Source: Bacteroidota bacterium (GTDB lineage: Bacteria > Bacteroidota > Bacteroidia > Bacteroidales > Paludibacteraceae). Taken from it: DNA of 12,740 nucleotides. The stretch is from the NCBI GenBank assembly GCA_022709605.1, contig JAKLIM010000074.1, positions 1 through 12,740 of the forward strand. The letters run 5' to 3'. Numbering within the stretch: the first letter of the stretch is position 1; each line of letters starts with the position of its first letter. Of the stretch, positions 6,317-12,740 are shown in pieces. A model generated the notes under the pieces. That model searched no databases, was not told where the DNA came from, and worked only from the letters and a program-made list of their open reading frames with translations. The position numbers and the translations under genes were made by a program.

Positions 6317-6324
6317 CAAAGGTA
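6317..6324 (-). promoter_or_regulatory. -7 element of the pgk promoter
   Basis: TACCTTTG on the minus strand (complement of CAAAGGTA) fits TAnnTTTG and lies 61 bp upstream of the pgk ATG. No clear -33 element at 19 nt is visible. It implies that pgk can be transcribed separately from purE. Confidence 0.6.
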
Positions 6325-6373
6325 ATAATTTTTTGTCAACGATGAATTGAAAACAGATAAGAAAAACGAAGAA

Positions 6374-6880
6374 TTAATTTGTTTTAAATCGATAATTTAC
6401 TTTTGATAATTGTAGATTGGCTTCTACAATTTTCGTTTTGAGATCTTCTTTGTATTTTACCAGTTTTGCCTGTAAAACAGCATCATTTCCGGCCAATATT
6501 TGCACTGCCAAAATTGCGGCATTCAGCGATGCATTTATTCCAACTGTAGCCACAGGTATTCCCGGAGGCATTTGTACAATGGCTAAAAGTGCATCCATAC
6601 CGTCCAGACTCGAATTGATGGGTACGCCAATGACAGGAATTGTTGTCATGGAGGCAATTACACCAGGCAAATGCGCGGCCATACCTGCAGCCGCAATAAT
6701 TACACCTATGCCATTCGCATTGGCATTTTTAGCAAATTTCTCCACTTCGGCCGGTGTACGATGTGCCGACAATGCGTGCATTTCGAACGGAATTTCAAAA
6801 TCATTGAGTAATGCAGCCGCCTTTTCCATAACCGGTAAATCGGAAGTGCTGCCCATAATGATACTTACTCTGGGTTTCAT
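6374..6880 (-). CDS. purE: N5-carboxyaminoimidazole ribonucleotide mutase (PurE class I)
   Basis: This 168-residue enzyme moves the carboxyl group of N5-CAIR to give CAIR in bacterial purine synthesis. The class I signature is complete: MGSTSDLPVM (9-18), SAHRTP (38-43, with H40), AAAGMAAHLPG (63-73), GVPINSSLDGMDALLAIVQMPPGIPVATV (about 85-113) and INASLNAA (115-122). The class II (animal-type) form lacks the H40-containing pattern seen here. It follows gcvH after 54 bp without a visible promoter. The gcvH-purE pair is a recurring arrangement in Bacteroidales, often followed by ispG; here pgk follows instead. Confidence 0.97.
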   Translation of the reverse strand: MKPRVSIIMGSTSDLPVMEKAAALLNDFEIPFEMHALSAHRTPAEVEKFAKNANANGIGVIIAAAGMAAHLPGVIASMTTIPVIGVPINSSLDGMDALLAIVQMPPGIPVATVGINASLNAAILAVQILAGNDAVLQAKLVKYKEDLKTKIVEANLQLSKVNYRFKTN

Positions 6881-6934
6881 TTGTAGCTTTATTATTTAAT
6901 GATATTTTTCTGGAATAGCCTGATTAATTTGTAG

Positions 6935-7312
6935 TTAACCAATAATCGCTTCGTAATCTGTTGCAGAAAGTAACGCATCAACTTGTGCTAAGTCAGCAAT
7001 TGCAACTTTTATAATCCAACCTTTTCCATAAGGATCTTCATTAACTAATTCCGGATTATCTTCAAGATCCGCATTAAATTCAAGAATTTCACCATCGATA
7101 GGAATGAAAAGTTCTGATACAGTTTTTACTGCTTCTACAGATCCGAAAACCTCCCCGGAGGTCAATTTTTCGCCTACTGTTTCAACTTCAACGAAAACAA
7201 TTTCGCCTAATTCGCTTTGTGCGTAATCGGTAATACCTACATAAGCGGTATTTTCTTCAACACGAATCCACTCGTGTTCGTTTGTGTACTTCAGATTTGC
7301 TGGAATGCTCAT
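6935..7312 (-). CDS. gcvH: Glycine cleavage system H protein
   Basis: This 125-residue lipoyl carrier shuttles the aminomethyl group between the P, T and L proteins of the glycine cleavage complex. The start NLKYTNEHEWI and the lipoylation motif GSVEAVKTVSEL (57-68) with K63 as the lipoylated lysine are diagnostic; the tail NEDPYGKGWIIKV is the conserved closing segment. Length is as usual. No gcvP, gcvT or lpd gene is in the window, so the rest of the complex must be elsewhere. It lies 28 bp after the EEP-family gene, with no separate promoter seen, so it is probably in the same message. Confidence 0.97.
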   Translation of the reverse strand: MSIPANLKYTNEHEWIRVEENTAYVGITDYAQSELGEIVFVEVETVGEKLTSGEVFGSVEAVKTVSELFIPIDGEILEFNADLEDNPELVNEDPYGKGWIIKVAIADLAQVDALLSATDYEAIIG

Positions 7313-7340
7313 AATTTTAAATTTAATTGGATGAAATATT

Positions 7341-8450
7341 TTATTTATTTGGTATGTTTATATTGCAATGAATTGGATAATGGTCGGATGCTCTGAATTT
7401 TTCGACATGAAAATCAACCACCTGAAAAGCAGGATCGTGTAAAACATAATCAATCCGGAAGCGGTAAATGAACTGATTGAAAGTCCAACCAATGCCTGTG
7501 CCAGTTTCGGCAAATGCATCCTTTAAATTTTTGCCTTTCACCTGAGTGTAAACGTAAGATGATGGAACGTCATTCAGATCGCCAACTGCAATTAGTTTAT
7601 AGGGTGATTTTTTGATAAAATCGGCCAAATAATCTGCCTGAGCTGCTCTTACTCTATAGGCAACACCTAATTTTCGTGACAATTGCAAGGTAGTTTCTGT
7701 CAGGTTATCGGCATCAAAGTTGTTTTTCAGTTCAATTGCTTTGGCTTTATCCTGCTCTGTAAGTCTGTTCGATTCTAAATGATTGCTTATCAAACGAATA
7801 GTGTCGTTATTAACTACAATATCAGAATAGATCGATATGTTTGAATCTGAAATGAAATGAATGGTATCTTTATTTATAATTGGAAATTTGGAAAAAATTG
7901 CCATACCGTATTTACACCAACCCTGCGACAATTTATATACAATTTGTTTGTATTTATAATTGCTGAAAATTCGCAGTACATCTTCGTGAGTCAGGTCAGT
8001 TTCTTTATGCCCTACCGCAAACTCCTGAATGCAAACAATATCGGCATCCGTTTCAAGTATATATTGAATAACTTTGTTTGGTTTTTCTTTGGTGTGTTTT
8101 AAAACGGCATCATTCATTTTTGTATTGTAACTGAGTATGGTAATATTCTTACCAGTTTCAATATTTTTAGGTTTTTTGAAATGGACGGGTACAGTATTTC
8201 CGATGTGCGGAGCAGCTATAATTATAATAATGAACGAGATCAAAAACATCCAATTGCGCGCCAATAGCCAGAAAACAATAAAAAACAGGTTGATAGCAAT
8301 GGTAACAGGAAAGAAAAGTGAGGTATAAGCGGGTAAAATTAGTTTTTCGGGACTTACAGCTGAACCCACAAGGGTCATAATCATGATAAATGCAACCACT
8401 AAATTTGCAATTAGCATGATAATTTTTACCAGTTGTCTACCAAACTTCAT
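7341..8450 (-). CDS. Membrane-anchored endonuclease/exonuclease/phosphatase family protein
   Basis: This protein of 369 residues has three N-terminal hydrophobic segments (about 9-30, 42-63 and 67-83), then an EEP-fold catalytic domain from about 103 to the end that would lie outside the cytoplasmic membrane or face the cytosol, depending on topology. Catalytic residues of the family are all present: N109 (SYNT), E143 (CIQEF), H224 (SNHLES), D291 and N293 (GDLNDVP), D334 (RIDYVL) and the SDHYP motif with D356/H357. The family includes metal-dependent nucleases and phosphodiesterases; the actual substrate cannot be read from the sequence. It follows rhomboid 2 after 26 bp. The order rhomboid, rhomboid, EEP is one I associate with many Bacteroidota genomes, suggesting a shared membrane role. 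Confidence 0.93.
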   Translation of the reverse strand: MKFGRQLVKIIMLIANLVVAFIMIMTLVGSAVSPEKLILPAYTSLFFPVTIAINLFFIVFWLLARNWMFLISFIIIIIAAPHIGNTVPVHFKKPKNIETGKNITILSYNTKMNDAVLKHTKEKPNKVIQYILETDADIVCIQEFAVGHKETDLTHEDVLRIFSNYKYKQIVYKLSQGWCKYGMAIFSKFPIINKDTIHFISDSNISIYSDIVVNNDTIRLISNHLESNRLTEQDKAKAIELKNNFDADNLTETTLQLSRKLGVAYRVRAAQADYLADFIKKSPYKLIAVGDLNDVPSSYVYTQVKGKNLKDAFAETGTGIGWTFNQFIYRFRIDYVLHDPAFQVVDFHVEKFRASDHYPIHCNINIPNK

Positions 8451-8476
8451 ATTCTAAAAAATATATAAATACTGAA

Positions 8477-9361
8477 CTATCTTTTTCCTTGTTCAAAGAG
8501 TCTTTTCTTTTCTTCACTCGTCAGACTTTCGTAACCCGAAGTTTTAATTTTATCAAGTATTTTATCAATATCAGCAATTTTTTGAGCCTTATTCACGTTA
8601 AATTCAGCATCGCTCATTTTTCTGAATCCCTTGTTTACCGATGTTTTTAATTTGGGTTTTCGGGGTGAAAAAATATCGACAAAAAAATTGAGAATTTTAC
8701 TCACCCAATTCGTAATATCTTTTCCCTGACGCAAAGATACAACAAATAAATAACCACACAAAGCTCCGCCAAGATGAGCAATTTCTCCTCCGGCATTATC
8801 TGAGGTTATTCCAAAAAAACTTATTAAAACGGAAAGAATGGCAATGTATTTTAACTTAATATCCCCGATAAATAGCAATCGAAGCTGCATATCGGGCATC
8901 TGAATGGCTGTTGCAACAATAATAGCCATTATCGAACCTGATGCACCCATTAAAACTGTGTAGCCAACAACCGGTTCGAAATAAGGAAACACGTTGAAAG
9001 CCAACATGTAAAAGAACGCCGAAAATAATCCTCCAACAACATACAACCCTATTAATTGTTTTTCGGAAAAAGAGATAAAAAATAGTTTCCCAAACCAATA
9101 AAGGGCAATCATATTAAAAAGTATATGCAAAAAATTGGCATGCATAAACATGTAAGTTGCTATTGTCCAGGGTTTATGTAAAAGCTGACTCAATTCAGCC
9201 GGTACTGACAAATACTGACTTAAATTGAATTGAACTTTAAAAAGAATGAATATAATTTCAATTGCATTATATATAAAATATATTGCAACATTAATAAATA
9301 TCAACCTGGTTAATGCATTTCCCTGATTGAAAATTTGTTTTATATTTTGAGTAAAATTCAT
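8477..9361 (-). CDS. Rhomboid-family intramembrane serine protease (second of a pair)
   Basis: This 294-residue protein has six hydrophobic segments between about 20 and 210. The catalytic dyad is S141 in GASGS and H196 in AHLGG; the helix carrying MHANFLHILFNM (73-84) supplies the conserved HxxxHxxxN oxyanion region. Rhomboids cut membrane proteins within or beside their transmembrane helices. The 80-residue cytosolic tail ends in AQKIADIDKILDKI and SGYESLTSEEKKRLFEQ, a short helical pattern that I recall in Bacteroidota rhomboids; its job is unknown. It follows rhomboid 1 after 48 bp with no promoter seen. It differs clearly from rhomboid 1 in sequence and tail, so it is not a recent duplicate. 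Confidence 0.94.
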   Translation of the reverse strand: MNFTQNIKQIFNQGNALTRLIFINVAIYFIYNAIEIIFILFKVQFNLSQYLSVPAELSQLLHKPWTIATYMFMHANFLHILFNMIALYWFGKLFFISFSEKQLIGLYVVGGLFSAFFYMLAFNVFPYFEPVVGYTVLMGASGSIMAIIVATAIQMPDMQLRLLFIGDIKLKYIAILSVLISFFGITSDNAGGEIAHLGGALCGYLFVVSLRQGKDITNWVSKILNFFVDIFSPRKPKLKTSVNKGFRKMSDAEFNVNKAQKIADIDKILDKIKTSGYESLTSEEKKRLFEQGKR

Positions 9362-9409
9362 TTTATTGTTTAAATTTATAATATCTATATTGCTTTGAAA
9401 TACAGCGGT

Positions 9410-10198
9410 TTAAAATCTTTTCTTTTTCCATAAAAGAATGAAAACGATGCCGAAAAGCATACCACCCAAATGTGCAAAATGAGCCACGCTATCGCCTGAA
9501 AAACGGGCAACTCCCAAAAATAATTCGGCAACACCGTAAATAAGTACGAAAATACGGGCTTTAATCGGAACAGGTATAAACATTAAAAATATTCTTTCTT
9601 CGGGAAATAACCAACCAAAAGCTAATAAAAGACCAAAAACAGAACCCGATGCACCAATGGTAACAGGCATATTTACAAACATTCGCTTCATATCAATAAC
9701 TGATGCCGCGTCGAAATTAGCCAGATTGGAAAAAGAAAAATACCGGCTTAAAATATCTTGAAATGGCAATAAGCTTACACCCGAATTGGCTGCAATAGCA
9801 TCGTTCATTGCATTTATCAAGGTTTGATATTCTACTGTCCAAAAAAGTTGTTGAACCACAGCAGCGCCCAAACCTGTGAAAAGATAATATATTAAAAACC
9901 GTTTTGCGCCCCATGTGTATTCCAACACGCTACCAAACATGTAAAGGGCAAACATATTGAAAAATATATGGTTAAAACCACCATGCATAAATCCATAAGT
10001 AAACAACTGAGCAATGTTAAATTTATCCGAAGCCCAGTAATGCATACCAAGAATGTCTGTGAGGTCAACATTCATATCCCAACGTCTGAAAATGGCGGGC
10101 AATGTCAACGTGGCTAACCACAAAATTAAATTTATGGCAATCAGATTTTTTACAATCGGAGGGATGTTGCTCAGAAAAGAAGGACGATTAGTATCCAT
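9410..10198 (-). CDS. Rhomboid-family intramembrane serine protease (first of a pair)
   Basis: A rhomboid of 262 residues with six hydrophobic segments. The catalytic dyad is S184 in GASGS and H243 in FAHLGG; the conserved MHGGFNHIFFNMFALYMFG (71-89) is the HxxxxHxxxN region. Compared with rhomboid 2 it has a longer loop before the catalytic serine (about 124-178, containing NAMNDAIAANSGVS and a run rich in F, S and N) and no long C-terminal tail; it ends just after the last helix with KKKRF. The target protein is unknown. It is the first gene of the proposed rhomboid-rhomboid-EEP-gcvH-purE message, with a promoter element at 10314-10321. Confidence 0.94.
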   Translation of the reverse strand: MDTNRPSFLSNIPPIVKNLIAINLILWLATLTLPAIFRRWDMNVDLTDILGMHYWASDKFNIAQLFTYGFMHGGFNHIFFNMFALYMFGSVLEYTWGAKRFLIYYLFTGLGAAVVQQLFWTVEYQTLINAMNDAIAANSGVSLLPFQDILSRYFSFSNLANFDAASVIDMKRMFVNMPVTIGASGSVFGLLLAFGWLFPEERIFLMFIPVPIKARIFVLIYGVAELFLGVARFSGDSVAHFAHLGGMLFGIVFILLWKKKRF

Positions 10199-10313
10199 TA
10201 ATTTTTTATTTTAGTTAATTTGATGAATGAAATTTAAAAAACAATTTCAAATGATTTATAAAATACACAGTAAAACAGGCTGAAAATAAGCCGTTCAGAC
10301 GATTTGAGTATTA

Positions 10314-10321
10314 CAAAAGTA
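10314..10321 (-). promoter_or_regulatory. -7 element of the rhomboid-EEP-gcvH-purE promoter
   Basis: TACTTTTG on the minus strand (complement of CAAAAGTA) fits TAnnTTTG. A TTTG (complement of 10337-10340) lies upstream, but at 15 nt, shorter than the usual 19. The leader to the ATG at 10198 would be about 110 nt. Nothing else is seen in the 288-bp gap between rhomboid 1 and HU except this element and the HU promoter. Confidence 0.5.
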
Positions 10322-10425
10322 ATCAAAAAATGGCTCCAAATATGTTCTTAAACACATTTTTAGTAAATATGCAAATAAATTGATATTTTTTTAAAAAAAA
10401 CAATAGAAATTAATTTTCAATCAAT

Positions 10426-10433
10426 TATATTTG
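10426..10433 (+). promoter_or_regulatory. -7 element of the HU promoter
   Basis: TATATTTG matches TAnnTTTG and lies 53 bp upstream of the HU ATG. An A/T-rich tract with a run of A residues (about 10386-10400) lies just upstream and could help as an UP-like or bent element. No distinct -33 motif. Confidence 0.6.
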
Positions 10434-10486
10434 TATAGTCAAATAAGTATTTTCCCTGAGTTTCTAATCAAAAATCATTTTATTTT

Positions 10487-10759
10487 ATGAACAAAGCAGA
10501 ATTGATCAATGCCATGGCAGCGGAAGCCAACATTAGCAAAGTAGATGCTAAAAAGGCGCTTGACGCAGTTGTTAAAAGTGTTTCAAATGCTCTTGTAGCA
10601 GGCGATAAAGTTAGTTTAGTAGGTTTTGGTACTTTCTCGGTTGGAGAACGTGCAGCTCGTACGGGTATTAATCCGGCCACCAAACAACCCATAACTATTG
10701 GAGCAAAAAAAGTTGCTAAATTTAAAGCCGGTGCTGAATTATCTGCATCAATCAACTAA
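10487..10759 (+). CDS. hup: HU-family nucleoid DNA-binding protein
   Basis: This 90-residue protein forms dimers that bend and wrap DNA. The helical base MNKAELINAMAAEANISKVDA (1-21) is followed by the beta-saddle GFGTF (46-50) and the DNA-intercalating arm ARTGINPATKQPI (57-69) with P63 at the tip; the tail KKVAKFKAGAEL is standard. Length and motifs match HU rather than IHF, since the arm reads INPAT and no subunit partner is near. It is a single-gene unit with its own promoter and a shared terminator. Confidence 0.97.
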   Translation: MNKAELINAMAAEANISKVDAKKALDAVVKSVSNALVAGDKVSLVGFGTFSVGERAARTGINPATKQPITIGAKKVAKFKAGAELSASIN

Positions 10760-10778
10760 AAGTGCTTAAGCAGAATTC

Positions 10779-10812
10779 AAAAAGGAATATGTGAACATAT
10801 TCCTTTTTTTAA
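10779..10812. terminator. Bidirectional terminator between HU and the DJ-1 gene
   Basis: AAAAAGGAATATG (10779-10791) pairs with CATATTCCTTTTT (10796-10808) around a four-base loop. The plus strand continues in a T-run, ending HU transcription; on the minus strand the other arm gives a T-run after the DJ-1 stop codon at 10837. The two genes converge on it. Confidence 0.9.
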
Positions 10813-10836
10813 TTTTGTTAAAAGTCATTCACTTTT

Positions 10837-11382
10837 TTAATCCAGAAAAATTTGATTTGATATTTTATCAGCGATTTCTTTTCCTTTCAATTCTTCAACC
10901 AACTTTAAAGCAAACTGAATAGAAACACCTGCCGCTTTGGCTGTATAAACAGTGCCCGATTGAACTATTTTTTTATCAGAAATGGTTGCATCAATTAATA
11001 AATTCTCAAAACCGGGATAGCAAATTGCTTCTTTGTTCTGTAATAATCCTAATTTGCCCAAAATGGAAGGTGCAGCACATATAGCTGCTATTTTTCTCCC
11101 TTCAACTGCCTGTTTTTGAATTAGTTCCTTCAATCCGGCATGTTGATCCAGATGTGTAGTGCCCGGTAGACCACCCGGAAGAAACAACAAGTCATTTTCT
11201 GCGAAATCTACTTCCGAAAACAGCGCATCGGCAAGCAAAGTAACACCATGAGCACCGGTCACAGCCAGTTCGTTTTTAATCGATACAGTTGTCAAATCAA
11301 TTGCAGCACGTCTGAAAATATCGATGGGTGCAATGGCTTCAATTTCTTCAAATCCATCAGCAAGAAATAAAAATATTTTCAT
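10837..11382 (-). CDS. DJ-1/PfpI-family protein (YajL-like)
   Basis: A cytoplasmic protein of 181 residues with the DJ-1 fold. The start KIFLFLADGFEEIEAIAPIDIFRRA matches the DJ-1/YajL opening, with E15 in the place of human DJ-1 E18. The nucleophile elbow AAICAAPSILG holds C102 (the equivalent of C106), and PGGLPGTTHL (69-78) is the conserved loop before it. Members are credited with chaperone, glyoxalase-like or oxidation-sensing roles, and which applies here cannot be decided. It starts 2 bp after the tonB stop codon, so it is almost surely co-transcribed with exbB-exbD-tonB, an odd partner for an energy-transduction operon. Confidence 0.93.
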   Translation of the reverse strand: MKIFLFLADGFEEIEAIAPIDIFRRAAIDLTTVSIKNELAVTGAHGVTLLADALFSEVDFAENDLLFLPGGLPGTTHLDQHAGLKELIQKQAVEGRKIAAICAAPSILGKLGLLQNKEAICYPGFENLLIDATISDKKIVQSGTVYTAKAAGVSIQFALKLVEELKGKEIADKISNQIFLD

Positions 11383-11384
11383 AT

Positions 11385-12143
11385 TTATCTTAATTTGAAA
11401 TTATAAGTAATTGATCCGCTGGCAGTTCCGCTCCCAGCTGTAAATTTAGTGTTTCTGGCGGCCGTAAGTGCAGCATTACGGGTTGTCGTATCCGAAATAT
11501 TGGTGGGTGAACCGATCGAAGCACTTATCACATTTCCATTGGCATCTACTCTGATGGTAACGGTTATTTTGCCTTCCACATCGTTTTCATAACTTGGCGA
11601 AACTAATCGTCCACTGAGCGATCGTCCTGAAAGTGACCACGAATTACCACCGGATGTTCCTGAGCCGGCAGGATTGCCCTGATTTGTATTCCCCGAAGTA
11701 TTCCCGCTTCCTGAAGTTCCATTGTTTCCAAACATTCCATCCATATTTGCTTTATTAATGGCTTCCTGTTCTTTGCGTTTTTTCTCTGAAGCTATTCTTG
11801 CTTCTTCAAGTCTTTGTTTTTCAAGGGCCTCTTTTTCCTGTTTTTCTTTTTTCTTTTGCTCATTAATGGCCAAAGAATTGTCCTTTTGAGTCAAATAGTC
11901 AGTTTTTGTAACTTTCGGAGTCGTAGGTTTTGGCGCAGTAACTTTTGGAGGGACAGGAGTTGTAACTTTAGGAGTGGGAGTTGGCCTGGAACCACCACCA
12001 TCTGTTGTTTCACCAAAACTAATCATAATTCCTTCGTCCTCAGGTGTTTTTTGTCCGGGCATAAAAATAAAGAATAGCAAAAGTAAAACCACAATTGTAC
12101 TGATTGCGGAGCCAATAAATCCATATTTTTCAGACTTCTTCAC
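11385..12143 (-). CDS. tonB: TonB-family energy transducer
   Basis: This 252-residue protein carries the proton-motive energy of ExbB/ExbD across the periplasm. It has a short cytosolic start (MKKSEKYGF), one membrane anchor (about 12-29), a proline/threonine-rich stretch (about 53-80), a charged helix rich in K and E (about 95-130), a flexible G/S/N linker (about 136-172) and a C-terminal domain (about 178-252) with the pattern GKITVTIRVDANGNVISASIG. In this domain the TonB-like YP motif is replaced by the diverged VSPSYENDVEG. The layout also recalls TolA; the placement after exbD favours TonB/TolA-type transduction in general rather than one named protein. It starts 5 bp after the exbD stop codon. 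Confidence 0.88.
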   Translation of the reverse strand: MKKSEKYGFIGSAISTIVVLLLLFFIFMPGQKTPEDEGIMISFGETTDGGGSRPTPTPKVTTPVPPKVTAPKPTTPKVTKTDYLTQKDNSLAINEQKKKEKQEKEALEKQRLEEARIASEKKRKEQEAINKANMDGMFGNNGTSGSGNTSGNTNQGNPAGSGTSGGNSWSLSGRSLSGRLVSPSYENDVEGKITVTIRVDANGNVISASIGSPTNISDTTTRNAALTAARNTKFTAGSGTASGSITYNFKLR

Positions 12144-12148
12144 TGCTT

Positions 12149-12565
12149 TTATTTTTCGGCTGTTTGGGTTGCAATAACTATTTTTAATTTATGCTGATTG
12201 GCAATATCAAGCACTTTCACAACTTCTTTATAGGCAATATTCTGATCGGCATGAAGTGCGATGTATGTTGTAGAATCCTGAGCAACAAGATTTAAAATGT
12301 ACGATTCTAACATTTCAGGAGCTATCGATTGAGGAAGATTACTACCTTTTGCCACAAAATATTTTCCTTCGGCATCAATTGTTACCTTAGCAATGACAGA
12401 TTTTGTTGAAGTTGTTGCTTTACTTTGAGGCAAATTTAGTTTTATATCGTTTGGTGACGACATGGTGGAAGCCATGATGAAAAACAGAAGCAAAAGGAAA
12501 ATAACGTCAGTCATGGACGACATTGAAAATCCGGCTTCTACTTTTATTCGTTTTTTTAAGGCCAT
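12149..12565 (-). CDS. exbD: Biopolymer transporter ExbD/TolR-family protein
   Basis: This 138-residue subunit forms, with ExbB, the proton channel that energises TonB. The short cytosolic start (MALKKRIKVEAGF) leads into the single membrane helix SMTDVIFLLLLFFIMASTM (about 17-35), where D20 is the proton-relay aspartate. The periplasmic part (about 36-138) has the family closing pattern YIALHADQNIAYKEVVKVLDIANQHKLKIVIAT. Complete and of normal length. The gap of 100 bp to the exbB stop codon is wider than the spacing between the later genes and holds no gene; it contains a run of ten T (12651-12660). Confidence 0.95.
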   Translation of the reverse strand: MALKKRIKVEAGFSMSSMTDVIFLLLLFFIMASTMSSPNDIKLNLPQSKATTSTKSVIAKVTIDAEGKYFVAKGSNLPQSIAPEMLESYILNLVAQDSTTYIALHADQNIAYKEVVKVLDIANQHKLKIVIATQTAEK

Positions 12566-12665
12566 TATTTTTTACTGTTAAATTATTTTTAATTTCTTAT
12601 TTATCAACAATTGAACTATTAAATCAACAATCTTTTCACGAATTGATTCATTTTTTTTTTCTGCA
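12566..12665 (-). other. Spacer between exbB and exbD
   Basis: This 100-bp gap holds no gene. It has a ten-base T-run (12651-12660, A-run on the coding strand) and two copies of ATCAACAAT 20 bp apart (12603-12611 and 12623-12631). No -7 element matching TAnnTTTG is evident. Confidence 0.45.
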
Positions 12666-12740
12666 TTATGCAGGTTCGTTCAACATATCAAGAAATTCCA
12701 TCGTTCTTGCTTCGAGTTTCCGAACTACCGAATCCACACG
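12666..12740 (-). CDS. exbB: ExbB/TolQ/MotA-family proton channel, C-terminal end (partial)
   Basis: The last 24 codons of a minus-strand gene run off the window edge, reading in frame RVDSVVRKLEARTMEFLDMLNE then PA and a TAA stop at 12666-12668. The ending of the type KLEAxTxEFLDLLNEP is what I recall for Bacteroidota MotA/TolQ/ExbB proton channel proteins, and its position directly before exbD and tonB supports this. Only the tail is visible, so the membrane segments are not seen. It is too short to name on sequence alone. Confidence 0.72.
   Translation of the reverse strand, partial: RVDSVVRKLEARTMEFLDMLNEPA

Noticed and set aside
6417..6899. 160-codon open frame on the plus strand opposite purE.
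   Set aside because: Antisense shadow of a complete purE; low-complexity product without domain features.
10480..10755. 91-codon minus-strand frame across the HU gene.
   Set aside because: Mirror frame of the HU gene, which has full family motifs and its own promoter and terminator.
12618..12670. Short minus-strand frame starting at the ATG that overlaps the exbB stop (TAATG).
   Set aside because: Only about 15 codons with a poly-lysine start from the A-run; no support as a gene.

Overview
The window is about 12.7 kb of AT-rich bacterial chromosome from the phylum Bacteroidota (Bacteroidetes), probably near the Bacteroidales/Marinilabiliales. Three things point there. Promoters of the TAnnTTTG (-7) type stand before most transcription units, and strong Shine-Dalgarno sites are absent. 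The gene set is typical of the phylum: paired rhomboids followed by a membrane-anchored endonuclease/exonuclease/phosphatase protein, gcvH next to purE, and an exbB-exbD-tonB cluster with a DJ-1 gene. The proteins also read as Bacteroidota-like. This assignment rests on motif reading, not on a database search.

Layout. Positions 1-209 hold a tandem array of 21-bp units with self-complementary ends. A terminator hairpin (208-247) and a minus-strand gene for a 155-residue protein of unknown function (256-723) follow. About 525 bp without a gene (724-1247) carries a likely promoter for that gene and a long leader. A type II toxin-antitoxin pair (1300-1840, minus) sits between two copies of a ~110-bp intergenic segment, each ending in the same hairpin. 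Next come an ABC-F ATPase (Uup-like, minus) and a divergently transcribed rubrerythrin (plus) with its own terminator.

From 4999 to 10198 all genes are on the minus strand. In order of transcription they are rhomboid 1, rhomboid 2, the EEP-family protein, gcvH and purE, probably one operon from a promoter near 10314, and then pgk from its own promoter near 6317. An HU gene (plus, 10487-10759) shares a bidirectional terminator with the convergent cluster exbB (partial) - exbD - tonB - DJ-1 (minus, 12740 to 10837).

Most genes are core housekeeping: glycolysis (pgk), purine synthesis (purE), glycine cleavage (gcvH), nucleoid structure (HU), ribosome-associated ATPase (ABC-F), peroxide/oxidative defence (rubrerythrin) and energy transduction to the outer membrane (ExbB/ExbD/TonB). 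The accessory and least explained part is the left 2.1 kb: the palindromic 21-bp array beside the unknown small protein, and the toxin-antitoxin pair framed by duplicated hairpin segments. A run of heptanucleotide repeats inside the ABC-F coding sequence is the other unusual item. I see no tRNA, rRNA, CRISPR array, transposase or integrase.
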